A stretch of 64,000 nucleotides of DNA, taken from NCBI RefSeq assembly GCF_001027545.1, contig NZ_CP009498.1, positions 868,001 to 932,000 on the forward strand. The letters are read 5' to 3'. The notes under the pieces were generated by a model. It was not told where the DNA came from. It made no database searches and saw only the letters and a list, made by a program, of their open reading frames with translations. Below, in pieces: positions 1-8,540 of the stretch. Position 1 is the stretch's first letter, and the number at the start of each line of letters is the position of its first letter. The stretch is from Endomicrobium proavitum. Its GTDB lineage: Bacteria; Elusimicrobiota; Endomicrobiia; Endomicrobiales; Endomicrobiaceae. Position numbers and translations under genes: made by a program.

Positions 1-529
1 TTGTCCACTCGCGCATAGTTTCGCTGACCGCGTCTTTAAGAGTTTGCGTTCCCGAAGTAACCGCGTTAACTTTTGCGCCGAGTAATTTCATTCTGTAAAC
101 GTTTAACGCTTGGCGACGGGTATCTTCTTTGCCCATAAAAATTTCGCATTCCATGCCAAACAAAGCCGCTGCGGTTGCCGCGGCAACTCCGTGCTGACCT
201 GCGCCTGTTTCGGCAATAACTCTGGTTTTCCCCATTTTTTTTGCAAGCAAAACTTGTCCGAGAACATTATTTATTTTGTGCGAGCCTGTATGGTTTAAAT
301 CTTCCCTTTTTAAATAAATTTTTGCTCCGCCCAAATCTTCCGTTATATTTTTTGCAAAATACAGCAGCGACGGACGCGCCGCATAATTTGCAAGCAAATC
401 TTTCAATTCATTTTGAAAAGATTCGTCGTTTTTATAATTGTTATACGCCTGTTCCAGTTCGTCAAGCGCTTTCATAAGAGTTTCCGGAACATACTGCCCG
501 CCGAAATCTCCGTATCTTCCTTTTTTCAT
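1..529 (-). CDS. trpB: Tryptophan synthase beta chain, 3' part outside window
   Basis: TrpB condenses indole with L-serine in the last step of tryptophan synthesis, using PLP. The reverse strand reads from ATG at 529 into [18 protein letters not shown], then a [15 protein letters not shown] block holding the PLP lysine and an [12 protein letters not shown] block; all three are strongly conserved in TrpB. About 176 residues are present; the usual length is about 390-400, so the rest lies left of the window. The ATG overlaps the trpF stop by 4 bases (ATGA), which indicates translational coupling. It is the last visible gene of the trpEGDCFB operon; trpA probably follows but is not in view. Identity is certain; completeness is not. 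Confidence 0.97.
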   Translation of the reverse strand, partial: MKKGRYGDFGGQYVPETLMKALDELEQAYNNYKNDESFQNELKDLLANYAARPSLLYFAKNITEDLGGAKIYLKREDLNHTGSHKINNVLGQVLLAKKMGKTRVIAETGAGQHGVAAATAAALFGMECEIFMGKEDTRRQALNVYRMKLLGAKVNAVTSGTQTLKDAVSETMREWT

Positions 530-1131
530 AATCTGCATCCTCTTACAAGCGATATTATTTTTGATATTTTTTTCTCATCTTTAACGCCGCCGGTTTCAAC
601 GCCCGAAGAAACGTCTATGCAATAGGGGCTCAACGTTTTTACAGCGTCGCAAACGTTATCTAAATTTATTCCGCCCGCCAAAAAATACGGCTTTTTATAA
701 TCTTTTATTAAATCCCAATCAAAAGTTTTCCCGCTTCCCGCTCCGGAGTCAAAAAGAAGATAGTCGGCGTTTGAAGGCAATTGAGAATTGAGAATTGAGA
801 ATTGAGAATTTATTTTAACAACTTTAATAATTTCATTATCAACCGCATCTTTAAGCTTTTTTATATATTCATCATCTTCATCGCCGTGAAGTTGAACAAG
901 ATTAATTATTTTTTCTTTGCATAAAAGTTCAATATTTTTAATGTCTTCATTTACAAAAACGCCTGCGGACTTTATTCTTTCGTCCATATTCTCTCTAAGT
1001 TCCGCGGCGGCGCAAACAGATACCTGCCTTTTGCTTGGAGCAAAAACAAACCCTGCATAATCAGGCAAATATTTATTTACATATTTAATGTCTTCGGTTC
1101 TTTTTAAGCCGCAAATTTTTATTTTAGACAT
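526..1131 (-). CDS. trpF: Phosphoribosylanthranilate isomerase
   Basis: TrpF isomerises phosphoribosylanthranilate to CdRP, the third step of the tryptophan branch, as a single-domain TIM barrel. Visible signatures are KICGLK at residues 5-10 with the catalytic Cys7, VQLHGDE near 79, LLFDS with the general-acid Asp128, and LAGGIN plus DVSSGVE near the C terminus (phosphate binding). At 201 residues it has normal length. Residues 108-118 ([11 protein letters not shown]) are encoded by a tandem heptanucleotide repeat and form an insert between two core strands just before LLFDS. The gene starts two bases after the trpC stop and overlaps trpB by 4 bases. The core catalytic residues are intact, so I expect an active enzyme despite the repeat. 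Confidence 0.95.
   Translation of the reverse strand: MSKIKICGLKRTEDIKYVNKYLPDYAGFVFAPSKRQVSVCAAAELRENMDERIKSAGVFVNEDIKNIELLCKEKIINLVQLHGDEDDEYIKKLKDAVDNEIIKVVKINSQFSILNSQLPSNADYLLFDSGAGSGKTFDWDLIKDYKKPYFLAGGINLDNVCDAVKTLSPYCIDVSSGVETGGVKDEKKISKIISLVRGCRL
776..810. repeat. Heptanucleotide tandem repeat inside trpF
   Basis: Four perfect copies of GAGAATT (783-810) follow GGCAATT on the plus strand. Read on the coding strand, three units make 21 bases, so the frame is kept and a 7-residue period (SILNSQF-like) is produced. The same GGCAATT-plus-four-heptamer block, followed by TATT, occurs inside folK at 50484-50518. A decayed version lies before dapA near 57500. Confidence 0.9.
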
Positions 1132-1132
1132 T

Positions 1133-1909
1133 TTACCCTTTTAATTGCGCAAGCGCTGCTTTTTTATCTGCGCTTTTAATGATTGATTCTCCAACTAAAA
1201 TTGCATTTACATTATTTTCTTTAAGCAGTTTAACGTCTTCAGGTTTTGAAATACCGCTTTCGGCGACAAATAAAATTTCTTTCGGAACAAATTTGCGCAG
1301 ACGAACGCTGTTATTTAAATTTACTTCAAAAGTTTTAAGATTGCGGTTATTTACGCCAATAATTTTTGCGCCTGCCCATAACGCTGTTTCAACCTCTTTC
1401 TCGTCGTGAGCCTCTATAAGAGCGGAAAGCCCCAGACGTTCGGCAAGAGCTATAAATTCTTTCAATTTTTCCGGCGTAAGTATTGATACAATTAAAAGTA
1501 TCGCGTCGGCTTTAATAAATTTTGCCTGATATATTTGATACTCGTCTATAATAAAATCTTTACGCAAAACAGGTATTGAAACAGCTTCTTTAATTTCTTT
1601 TAGGTATGCGTCTTTGCCCTGAAAAAAATCCGGTTCGGTTAAAACCGAAATTGCATCGGCGCCGGCGATTTCGTATTCAACGGCGATTTTTTTATAATCA
1701 AAATCTTTAACTATTAATCCTTTTGACGGCGACGCTTTTTTTACTTCGCATATAAAAGACATTGCGTCTTTTTTTAAAGCCAGCTCAAAAGGATACGTAA
1801 AATTATTTTCAATTTGAACGCGCGGCTTTAATTCGTCTAAAGACAAAATTTGTTTTTGCCTTGCGACTCTCGCTTTGGTAGCCTCAACAAGTTTATCAAG
1901 TATTGTCAT
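1133..1909 (-). CDS. trpC: Indole-3-glycerol phosphate synthase
   Basis: TrpC closes the indole ring by decarboxylation of CdRP. The single-domain TIM barrel shows the expected active-site blocks: CEVKKASPSKG (residues 54-64) with catalytic lysine and glutamate, VLRKDFIIDEYQ near 115, GVNNRNLKTF near 190 and an AESGI phosphate-binding turn near 215. Length (258) is typical of the monofunctional enzyme. Its first codon overlaps the trpD stop by 4 bases and trpF follows after one spacer base, so the three genes are tightly coupled. Nothing in the sequence is unusual. Confidence 0.97.
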   Translation of the reverse strand: MTILDKLVEATKARVARQKQILSLDELKPRVQIENNFTYPFELALKKDAMSFICEVKKASPSKGLIVKDFDYKKIAVEYEIAGADAISVLTEPDFFQGKDAYLKEIKEAVSIPVLRKDFIIDEYQIYQAKFIKADAILLIVSILTPEKLKEFIALAERLGLSALIEAHDEKEVETALWAGAKIIGVNNRNLKTFEVNLNNSVRLRKFVPKEILFVAESGISKPEDVKLLKENNVNAILVGESIIKSADKKAALAQLKG

Positions 1910-2925
1910 TTTGCTATTTCCTGTGAAAGTTGGACAAAATCTTTAAGTTTTTGCAAAGCCTTGCCGTCGTCTATTATTTTCCCCGCCGTTTTCACGCAGT
2001 CTCTCAATGTTCTGTTGTCGTTAGCCATATATAGACATATTGCGGAATTTAATAAAACTACGTCTCTTTTAGGTCCACGCTCTTTGCCGCTTAAAATATC
2101 TAAAGCTATTTGCGCATTTTCCTGCGGAGTGCCGCCTACCAAATCTGAAAGTTTGCATCTTTTAAGACCAAACTGTTCGGGCGTAATAAAATAGCTGTTA
2201 ATTTTTCCGTAAGAAACTTCGCAAACCGTTGTAGCTCCCGTAAGAGTTACCTCGTCAAGCCCGTCGTGACCGTGAACAACAACCGCTCTTTTCACGCCGA
2301 GGTTTGCCAAAACGTTTGCAAGAGGTTCAACTAAATTTTCATCGTAAACGCCAAGCAGCTGCATATTTGCGCCGGCAGGGTTTGCAAGAGGCCCTAAAAT
2401 ATTAAAAATTGTGCGCGCGCCAAGCTCCTTTCTAACGGGCGCTACAAATTTCATGGCAGAATGATATATCGGCGCCGCCATAAAACATATATCTATTTTA
2501 TCTAAAATTTTTTGATTTTGCTCGGCGGTTAAATTAATATTTACTCCTAACGCTTCAAGAACGTCCGCGCTGCCGGATTTGCTGGACACGCTTCTATTGC
2601 CGTGCTTTGCAACTGGAACGCCGCCTGCGGCAATTACAATAGAAGAAACCGTGGATATGTTAAAAGAATAAAGCTCGTCGCCGCCGGTGCCGACTATATC
2701 TAAGACGTCTCTGCCCGGATTTAACTTTAACGCCTTTTCTCTCATAACAAGAGCGCACGCGGTTATTTCGTCTATGGTCTCGCCTTTCAAACGCATTGCG
2801 GTTAAAAAAGAACCTATCTGCGCCGGCGTGGTTTGCCCTTCCATTATTTCAAACATAACGCTTTTTGTTGTTTCAAGCGAAAGATGTTTTCCGTTTAACA
2901 GTTCGCTTATGGCTTGTTTAATCAT
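1906..2925 (-). CDS. trpD: Anthranilate phosphoribosyltransferase
   Basis: TrpD transfers the phosphoribosyl group of PRPP to anthranilate. The GTGGDELYSFNIST block forms the PRPP site, KHGNRSVSSKSGSADVLEALG follows with the anthranilate and metal contacts, and a VVHGHDGLDE stretch lies further on, all characteristic of this family. I place the start at the ATG at 2925 (MIKQAISELL) because GGAGG lies a few bases upstream. A longer frame opening with TTG at 2937 would put the ribosome site inside the gene. This gives 339 residues, the usual length, and an 8-base overlap with trpG. It is a free-standing TrpD, not fused to TrpG. Confidence 0.96.
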   Translation of the reverse strand: MIKQAISELLNGKHLSLETTKSVMFEIMEGQTTPAQIGSFLTAMRLKGETIDEITACALVMREKALKLNPGRDVLDIVGTGGDELYSFNISTVSSIVIAAGGVPVAKHGNRSVSSKSGSADVLEALGVNINLTAEQNQKILDKIDICFMAAPIYHSAMKFVAPVRKELGARTIFNILGPLANPAGANMQLLGVYDENLVEPLANVLANLGVKRAVVVHGHDGLDEVTLTGATTVCEVSYGKINSYFITPEQFGLKRCKLSDLVGGTPQENAQIALDILSGKERGPKRDVVLLNSAICLYMANDNRTLRDCVKTAGKIIDDGKALQKLKDFVQLSQEIAK

Positions 2926-3499
2926 TGCATCCTCCAAGCTTCAGGAAGTTTTCAATTATTATAATTCCGTTTTTTGTTAAAATTGATTCCGGATGAAATT
3001 GCAGTCCGTATAAATCGTAATCGCGGTGTTTTACGCCCATAACCTGACCGTCTTCATCTTCGGCTATAACAAGAAGTTCGTCGGGCAAAGTTTTTCTGTC
3101 CGCAATTAAAGAATGATATCTTGCGGCTTTTATAACCGGAGCAAGCCCTCTAAAAACCGGACTTCCGTTTGCAATTTGAACGTCGCTTGTTTTACCGTGC
3201 ATAAGAGCTTTTGCGTAAACAATATCTCCGCCGAACGCCTCGCATATTGCCTGATGTCCAAGACATACGCCGAAAATCGGGATTTTTCCTTTAAAATATT
3301 TTATAGCTTCTTCCATAATTCCTGCGTCCGCAGGTCTGCCGGGTCCCGGAGAAAAAACTAAATGCGACGGATTTAATTTTTCTATTTCCGCAATTGAAAC
3401 CTCGTCGTTTTTTACAACTTTAACGTCCGAATTTTGCATGCCGATAAATTGATACAAGTTATAAGAAAAACTATCATAGTTATCTATTATCAAAATCAT
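2918..3499 (-). CDS. trpG: Anthranilate synthase component II (glutamine amidotransferase)
   Basis: TrpG is the class-I glutamine amidotransferase that supplies ammonia to TrpE. It opens with MILIIDNYDSFSYNL, has the nucleophile Cys79 in GVCLGHQAICEAFGG and ends with the LQFHPESIL block that carries the catalytic His and Glu. Length (193) is standard for an unfused subunit. Overlaps with trpE (4 bases) and trpD (8 bases) support stoichiometric coupled translation. A bifunctional role with PabB in folate synthesis is possible, as is known for some bacteria; nothing here decides this. Confidence 0.96.
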   Translation of the reverse strand: MILIIDNYDSFSYNLYQFIGMQNSDVKVVKNDEVSIAEIEKLNPSHLVFSPGPGRPADAGIMEEAIKYFKGKIPIFGVCLGHQAICEAFGGDIVYAKALMHGKTSDVQIANGSPVFRGLAPVIKAARYHSLIADRKTLPDELLVIAEDEDGQVMGVKHRDYDLYGLQFHPESILTKNGIIIIENFLKLGGCND

Positions 3500-4965
3500 T
3501 TCGCATCTCCTTCGGAAGCGATTTTTATCGCGGAAACTACAGCCTGCGCTTTATTTAAACATTCCTGAAATTCTTTTTGCGGATTGCTGTCTGCAACAAT
3601 GCCAGCTCCCGCCTGAACGTAAATTTTTCCGTTTTGAAATTTTGCCATTCTTATGGCTATGCACATATCCATATTTCCCGTAAAATCTATATAACCTATC
3701 GCGCCGCCGTAAGTTCCTCTTTTATGTTTTTCAAGAGAATTTATAATTTCGCAGGCTTTAATTTTCGGCGCGCCCGAAAGCGTTCCCGCCGGAAGAACCG
3801 CAGCCACGGCGTCAAATTGGTCGTAACCGGATTTAATTTTTCCTTTAATAACGGAAGCTATATGGCTTACGTGCGAAAATTTTAAAATTTTCATATACTC
3901 TTCAACTTTCACGGAACCGAACTCGCTTATTTTTCCTAAATCGTTTCTTCCAAGATCAACAAGCATATTGTGCTCGGAAAGTTCTTTTTCATCGCTTAAA
4001 AGCGCGGCAATTAATTCATCGTCTTCTTTCGGAGTTTTACCTCTTTTAGTTGTGCCGGCTAACGCGTAATTTGTAAGCTCCCCGTCTTTTAGCGTTACAA
4101 GAGTTTCCGGCGACGCGCCTGCAATTTCGGAGTCCGCAAAATTCAAATAAAACATATACGGCGACGGGTTTATAGTTCTTAACGTTCTGTAAGTTTGCAA
4201 AAGATTTCCTTCAAACTGCGCTTCTATGCCGTTTGAAATTACAGCTTGGAAAATATCGCCCTCGTGAATATGATGTTTTATTGTCGCAATCATCTTTGAA
4301 AAATCTTCTTCGTTGTGCAAAAGATTCAACTCGGATTTAAGCCCTGATTTTACGTTGCTTTCTTTTAATTGCGACAGTATTAATTTTTCAAGAACATCTA
4401 TTTCTTGTTGAGCTTTTTTAAAACTGTTTTCAAAATCTTGGACGGGAGCATTCACAATTATAAAAATTTTCTGTTTGAAATGGTCAAACGCTATAACTTT
4501 ATCAAAAAGCATAAGATGCAAATCGTCAAAATTTTCAGCATTTCTGTTTGTAAGATTTAAAGATTTCTCAACGTATTTAATATAATCGTAAGAAAAATAT
4601 CCCACAAGCCCGCCGGTAAAAGGCGGAAGCTCTGCAATTTTCGGACTTTTATAGCGCGACAAAATTCCTCTTAAAACTACAGCCGGATTTTCTATTTTTG
4701 TTTCTTTTTTATCGCCTGCGGTTATAACGGCTTTTCCATCGTTATATTGAATGCTGACCGTAGGGTCGCAGCCTAAAAACGAGTATCTTCCCCAATTTTC
4801 CACGCTTTCAACGCTTTCCAAAAGAAAGCATTTTTTATTTTGCGCGACAAAATTTCTTAAAACTTCAACAGACGTTTTAACGTCGGCAAAAAGTTCTTTG
4901 TAAATAGGTATAACCGTATAATCTTTAAAATACTTTTCTGCTTGCTCGGGCGTAGGTTTTATCAT
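3496..4965 (-). CDS. trpE: Anthranilate synthase component I
   Basis: TrpE converts chorismate plus ammonia to anthranilate and is normally feedback-inhibited by tryptophan. The N-terminal part has LLESVE (the tryptophan-sensing element of the family) and GGLVGYFSYDYI. The C-terminal chorismate-binding domain shows SPYMFYL, GASPETLV, AGTTKRGKT, DLGRNDLG and PAGTLSGAPK, then GAIGYIDF. I start at the ATG at 4965, preceded by AGAGGA, giving 489 residues. An upstream in-frame extension to 5079 would run back through the T-box terminator hairpin and is not credible. It is the first gene of the operon. Confidence 0.96.
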   Translation of the reverse strand: MIKPTPEQAEKYFKDYTVIPIYKELFADVKTSVEVLRNFVAQNKKCFLLESVESVENWGRYSFLGCDPTVSIQYNDGKAVITAGDKKETKIENPAVVLRGILSRYKSPKIAELPPFTGGLVGYFSYDYIKYVEKSLNLTNRNAENFDDLHLMLFDKVIAFDHFKQKIFIIVNAPVQDFENSFKKAQQEIDVLEKLILSQLKESNVKSGLKSELNLLHNEEDFSKMIATIKHHIHEGDIFQAVISNGIEAQFEGNLLQTYRTLRTINPSPYMFYLNFADSEIAGASPETLVTLKDGELTNYALAGTTKRGKTPKEDDELIAALLSDEKELSEHNMLVDLGRNDLGKISEFGSVKVEEYMKILKFSHVSHIASVIKGKIKSGYDQFDAVAAVLPAGTLSGAPKIKACEIINSLEKHKRGTYGGAIGYIDFTGNMDMCIAIRMAKFQNGKIYVQAGAGIVADSNPQKEFQECLNKAQAVVSAIKIASEGDAK

Positions 4966-5010
4966 AAATCCTCTTTTTTTACGTTTGACGGTTATTTTTA
5001 TACTTTGCAT

Positions 5011-5060
5011 AAAAATAAAAAAATCCGTCGTCGGCATAGAAAAACTATGCCAAGGACGGA
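5011..5060 (-). terminator. Regulated intrinsic terminator of the T-box leader
   Basis: On the minus strand TCCGTC and GGCATAG pair with CTATGCC and GACGGA around a short loop (hairpin 5024-5060), followed by a run of seven U and further U-rich sequence. The left arm begins inside the sequence that would form the antiterminator with the T-box core, the usual mutually exclusive arrangement. Confidence 0.88.
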
Positions 5061-5325
5061 ATAAGTTCCGCGGTGCCACCTTGCTTTGCGAAAAACAGTT
5101 AACTTATAGTTTTCGCACTCTTTGCGAAGCGCAAACACGCTTCTCACTTGTAACGCTTGTGCTGCGTCGCGGAGTACTCGGAAAACTTCGTTTCTTTTAT
5201 AGAAACTACTTATTCCTTTGACCGCGCCCTCGGTGGTCCAACCGGGTAATCTGCGTTGTGCGGGAATCTCAGCTGCGCCCGCTCTCTGTAACTGCACAAT
5301 TACCGTCTTCCACGTCAACAGTTTA
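5011..5325 (-). promoter_or_regulatory. T-box leader (tRNA-Trp sensing) of the trp operon
   Basis: The 5' leader of trpE contains the T-box core AAGGTGGCACCGCGG (minus strand, 5068-5082). T-box RNAs bind uncharged tRNA and switch an antiterminator on. The bulge reads UGGC, which would pair with NCCA ends whose discriminator is G, as in bacterial tRNA-Trp. Upstream are a Stem-I-like region with an AGAGA element and a TGG-A stretch at 5240-5238 that is the best candidate specifier codon (Trp). The core is followed by a competing terminator and then trpE. Identity of the class is firm; the exact specifier assignment is my inference without folding. Confidence 0.92.
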
Positions 5326-5329
5326 GAGA

Positions 5330-5358
5330 AGTATATGATATTTTTTATTTTATGTCAA
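5330..5358 (-). promoter_or_regulatory. Sigma70-type promoter of the trp operon
   Basis: TTGACA (5358-5353) and TATACT (5335-5330) are separated by 17 bases on the minus strand. Transcription would start near 5323, at the beginning of the T-box leader. This is a near-consensus housekeeping promoter. Confidence 0.85.
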
Positions 5359-5457
5359 CATTTTTACGCCAATAACGGTTAAGTTATTTACTACAAATTG
5401 TTACGGCAAACACGTATGTTTGCAGGTAATGAGTAATTTTTTATTCTGTTATAAGTA

Positions 5458-6219
5458 TTAGGATAGATATTTTTCTATTTCGTGCGACTGCCCAAGGCGG
5501 TATATGGCAAAATCATATTTTATGGGGTCTGCGGCGTCAAAAGTTTTAAGCGTTTCGGTAAGTTCCAAAACCGCTTTGAAATCGTATGTTTTGCGCTTCA
5601 AAAGTCCAAGTTTTTTTGAAACATTAAAAGTATGAACGTCCAAAGGCATTAAAAGCGAAGCCTTATTTACGCCGCGCCACAAACCCATATCAAGCTCGTC
5701 GCTGCGCACAACCCAACGCAAAAATAAATTCCATCTTTTATACGGCGACGACGGATTTTTGTCCGGAATTTTTCCAAGCAAAAATTCATAACCCTGCGAG
5801 CGGTAAGAGTTTAAACTGTACATTTTTTCAAGAACAGTTTTAATGCCGGCAATTACGCCTCCTTTCAAATATCCTTGTAAAAAAAGCTCTTCCAGAGAAT
5901 GCTTTTTTTTAAGCAGTGAAAGCGTTTTAAAAAGCTGCACAACATCTTCGTTAGTTTGAAAACGATAATAGCATCCCTGCAGTTTTTTGCGTATGGTTTT
6001 TTCATCATCGTTTAATGCGGAAAAATCCAAAGAGAGCAAAAACTTTTCAATAAGCTTGGCATTGCCGTAAGCAAACAACGCGCAAATAACAGCAACAAAA
6101 TCATCCTTGTGCTTTTTAGCAACCCGTAACGGATCTGCGGCCGCAGTTGCAGAAAGTTCAAGCGAAGTGTTTTTATTTGCAACTTCAATATCTAAAAGTT
6201 TTTTAATTTCATGCAGCAT
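5458..6219 (-). CDS. TIGR02757 / DUF2400 family protein
   Basis: A 253-residue protein of the TIGR02757 (DUF2400) family, known from several Gram-negative phyla and without an established biochemical role. Recognised by FAYGNAKLIEKF near residue 50, SPYKRWNLFLRWVVR near 155-170, the PLDVHTFNVSKKLGLLKR block near 195 and a C-terminal DPIKYDFAIYRLG. The conserved helix-hairpin-helix-like layout recalls DNA glycosylases, but I see no basis for assigning an activity. Its start lies inside the end of the preceding flavoprotein gene (11-base overlap), so the two are probably co-transcribed. The trp promoter follows about 100 bases after its stop. Confidence 0.85.
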   Translation of the reverse strand: MLHEIKKLLDIEVANKNTSLELSATAAADPLRVAKKHKDDFVAVICALFAYGNAKLIEKFLLSLDFSALNDDEKTIRKKLQGCYYRFQTNEDVVQLFKTLSLLKKKHSLEELFLQGYLKGGVIAGIKTVLEKMYSLNSYRSQGYEFLLGKIPDKNPSSPYKRWNLFLRWVVRSDELDMGLWRGVNKASLLMPLDVHTFNVSKKLGLLKRKTYDFKAVLELTETLKTFDAADPIKYDFAIYRLGQSHEIEKYLS

Positions 6220-7405
6220 TTGCCGCTCCGTGTTTTTTATTTTGCAATTCTTTTACAACAGCGTAAGCGGACGCCCACGCCCAATGCAAATTATATCCGC
6301 CAAGCTGACCCGTTACATCAAGAGCTTCGCCGGTAAAATACAAACCTTTAACTTTTTTGCTTTCCATTGTTTGCGATGAAATATCGTCAGTGCTAACGCC
6401 GCCTGACATAACTTCAGCTTTATTATAATTTTCTAAAGACGATATTTTAAACTTCGCATTTTTAACGTTAGCCGTTATATTTTCCAAATCTTTTTTAGAA
6501 CAATTGCTTAACGTTGGCGTTTGTTGCGGGACAAATGCCTTTGCTAATCTTTTAGGCAAATAATTCGCTATTACAGATTCAATGTTTATATTTTTATTGC
6601 GGTTAACGGCAAACTCGGAGGCTATATCAACATCGGGCAAAAAATCTATTGATATAGTGTCGCCGGAATTTGCGTAAAGAGATATCTGGTATATAGCAGG
6701 TCCGCTTAAACCGGCTTGGGTAAAAACAATTCCGTCGTAAAAAGAATGTTTGCCAAAACTCACTTTAACATTTAAAGAAATCCCGGACATGTCGCTAATA
6801 TTGTTTTCAATAACCGCAGCAACAAGAGCCGCGCGAAGCGGAAACGTTTTTATTCCGAATTTCTCCGCCAAATCTATAGCAAATTTTGTTCCGTTTAAAG
6901 CAAGCCCGCCGGAAGCAATCACTGCATTACGCGCTTTAATATTTATAATATTTTTATTTGAATCTTCTATTTGCAAAATAAATAAATCGTCTTTCTTTTC
7001 AACATCAACAACTTCTTTGCCGAATAAAAACAAACAATTATTTTCCAAACATTTTTTTATAAAAACATTACTAAGCTGCATTGCGCTTTCTTTCAAAAAC
7101 AAACGCCCAAAATTCCGCTCTTCAATTTCTATATTATTATTTTTTAAAAACTCTAAAAAATCTTCAGTTGTATAACCGCAAAGCGCAGACTTAACAAAGC
7201 GCTCATTAGAGCAAACATAATTTTTATAACCTATATTTCTGTTAGAAAAATTACACTTCCCCCCGCCGGAAACATTCAACTTCTTAGCGGCATTTAATTC
7301 TTTCTCTATTATACAAACATCGCCGAACAAATTGAGGTGCGCCCCTAAAAACAACCCGCTCGCCCCCGCGCCGACAATAGCCGCATCGTATATTTTCTCT
7401 TTCAT
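6209..7405 (-). CDS. HI0933-family FAD/NAD(P)-dependent oxidoreductase
   Basis: A cytoplasmic flavoprotein of the HI0933/BaiN family. It shows the dinucleotide-binding GAGASGLFLGAHL at the N terminus (about residues 12-24), NVSGGGKCNFSN near 45-56, the ASGGLALNGT block near 165, an ITQAGLSGPAIYQIS-like stretch mid-protein and a C-terminal GEALDVTGQLGGYNLHWAWASG-type FAD site (reads GGYNLHWAWASA). Length (398) is usual. The physiological substrate of most members is unknown; BaiN acts on bile-acid intermediates, but that cannot be transferred here. It overlaps the DUF2400 gene and is preceded by a terminator, so it likely begins this transcription unit. Confidence 0.88.
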   Translation of the reverse strand: MKEKIYDAAIVGAGASGLFLGAHLNLFGDVCIIEKELNAAKKLNVSGGGKCNFSNRNIGYKNYVCSNERFVKSALCGYTTEDFLEFLKNNNIEIEERNFGRLFLKESAMQLSNVFIKKCLENNCLFLFGKEVVDVEKKDDLFILQIEDSNKNIINIKARNAVIASGGLALNGTKFAIDLAEKFGIKTFPLRAALVAAVIENNISDMSGISLNVKVSFGKHSFYDGIVFTQAGLSGPAIYQISLYANSGDTISIDFLPDVDIASEFAVNRNKNINIESVIANYLPKRLAKAFVPQQTPTLSNCSKKDLENITANVKNAKFKISSLENYNKAEVMSGGVSTDDISSQTMESKKVKGLYFTGEALDVTGQLGGYNLHWAWASAYAVVKELQNKKHGAANAA

Positions 7406-7473
7406 ATGAATACTATTTTATAATATTGCCAAAGATAAGTTAAGCCACTTCCGCTTGACCAAAAAACGAATCA

Positions 7474-7518
7474 ATAAAAAACGTTTAGAAACCGTATTCG
7501 GTTTCTAAACGTTTTTTA
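7474..7518. terminator. Bidirectional terminator-like hairpin
   Basis: CGTTTAGAAACCG (from 7482) pairs with CGGTTTCTAAACG (from 7499) around a 4-base loop, flanked by A-run and T-run, so it could stop transcription on either strand. It is nested inside an outer 9-bp inverted repeat, TTAAGCCAC at 7440-7448 and GTGGCTTAA at 7532-7540. Confidence 0.8.
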
Positions 7519-7540
7519 ATGTTATTATGGGGTGGCTTAA

Positions 7541-7991
7541 TTAACAATTTATTCAACCAATTAGCCATATATCCAGTGAACTTGCATAATCTTAGCATAT
7601 TTAAAAAGAAAAAGTCTAACCTTGCATTATCTTCACTGCCTAAAATTGATAGTATTACAGTGAAATGAAATAAAAATTTTAAAAATTGATATTTTAGATA
7701 CGATATTTTAATACATTCACTATAATAATTGATAACAATATTTAATTTTATATGAAACAGGATATGTTTAATATATCTCTTACTAAAAAATATTCATAAT
7801 AAATATTACTATACTCTCTTATTTATTAAAAGTCCATATTATCAATCTTATTTATGCAAGACTTAAGAATAAAAATAAAGATTGATTAAATAATTATTTC
7901 TATCTAAAAATTGCCGTATTTGAGATTTAAGAATAGAAATAGTGCTTGGCAGAAAAATACAATTTAGGATATTTGAAGTTAAAGAACGGCT
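7541..7991. other. AT-rich intergenic stretch, no gene seen
   Basis: About 450 bases with far higher A+T than the surroundings. No credible ORF with a ribosome site was found on either strand. Partial inverted repeats such as CAGTGAA near 7575 and TTCACTG near 7635 enclose two similar CTTGCATWATCTT words. The composition suggests acquired or decayed DNA next to the nuclease gene. Confidence 0.6.
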
Positions 7992-8540
7992 TTATTTATA
8001 TGCCGGATCTTTACGCCATTTCCAAGGAGCTGTTGGGTTATCTTCTTGCCATAAGCCCTTTTTATCTGCCTTGGCTATTGTTTGTAGATTTTCCCATTCT
8101 GATTTTTCCGGAAGTTTCATATATTGAGAATATACCCAAGCATAGCCATTTTTAACCATTTCTCTGTTAATGTCTAAATCATCAATGAAAACTCTTCCAA
8201 CTGAACGCTTATATTTATCAATATCTATAACATCAACTGTAATGTATTTACCGTTTATTTGGCTTGATAAAAATTGTTTAGAGTTTGAACCAAACTCTTG
8301 CTTAGTTTCAGGCGCGTCTATGCCATAAAGCCTTATTTTAACCAATTTGTTATCTGAATTTATAATAGTCAAGGTATCACCATCAGCAATTTTAGTTACT
8401 TTGCCGGCAATAACTCCTTTAACAGGTTCAGCATAATCTTTTACAACAGTCTCTTTAGCAAAAAAGCCTGAAACTATAATTGCAAACAGAAAGGCAAGTA
8501 ATTTAGTGGTTTTCTTTACAGAAGCTTTCTTTTTAGCCAT
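7992..8540 (-). CDS. Thermonuclease-family (SNase-like) secreted nuclease
   Basis: A 182-residue staphylococcal-nuclease homologue. Residues 12-28 form a hydrophobic signal or anchor segment after a lysine-rich N terminus, so it is probably exported or membrane-tethered. The SNase fold carries the expected catalytic set: Asp53/Asp55 in ADGDTL, Arg70, Asp75 and Glu78 in RLYGIDAPETK and Arg112 in DKYKR. It ends with APWKWRKD, as in many SNase-like proteins. AAGGAA precedes the ATG. It sits between an AT-rich gene-free stretch and two tRNA genes, a setting compatible with acquisition. It would degrade DNA or RNA in a Ca-dependent way if it behaves like the family. Confidence 0.9.
   Translation of the reverse strand: MAKKKASVKKTTKLLAFLFAIIVSGFFAKETVVKDYAEPVKGVIAGKVTKIADGDTLTIINSDNKLVKIRLYGIDAPETKQEFGSNSKQFLSSQINGKYITVDVIDIDKYKRSVGRVFIDDLDINREMVKNGYAWVYSQYMKLPEKSEWENLQTIAKADKKGLWQEDNPTAPWKWRKDPAYK

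Noticed and set aside
776-810. Possible CRISPR array
   Set aside because: Units are 7 bases without spacers; these are tandem heptamers, not repeat-spacer structures. No CRISPR-like array was found anywhere in the window.
4966-5079. N-terminal extension of trpE by 38 codons
   Set aside because: The extension is encoded by the T-box terminator and antiterminator region; the ATG at 4965 has a good ribosome site and matches the family start.
5403-5424. GCAAAC/GTTTGC hairpin after the DUF2400 gene as a terminator
   Set aside because: The stem is short and no U-run follows on either strand, so a terminator call is not justified.
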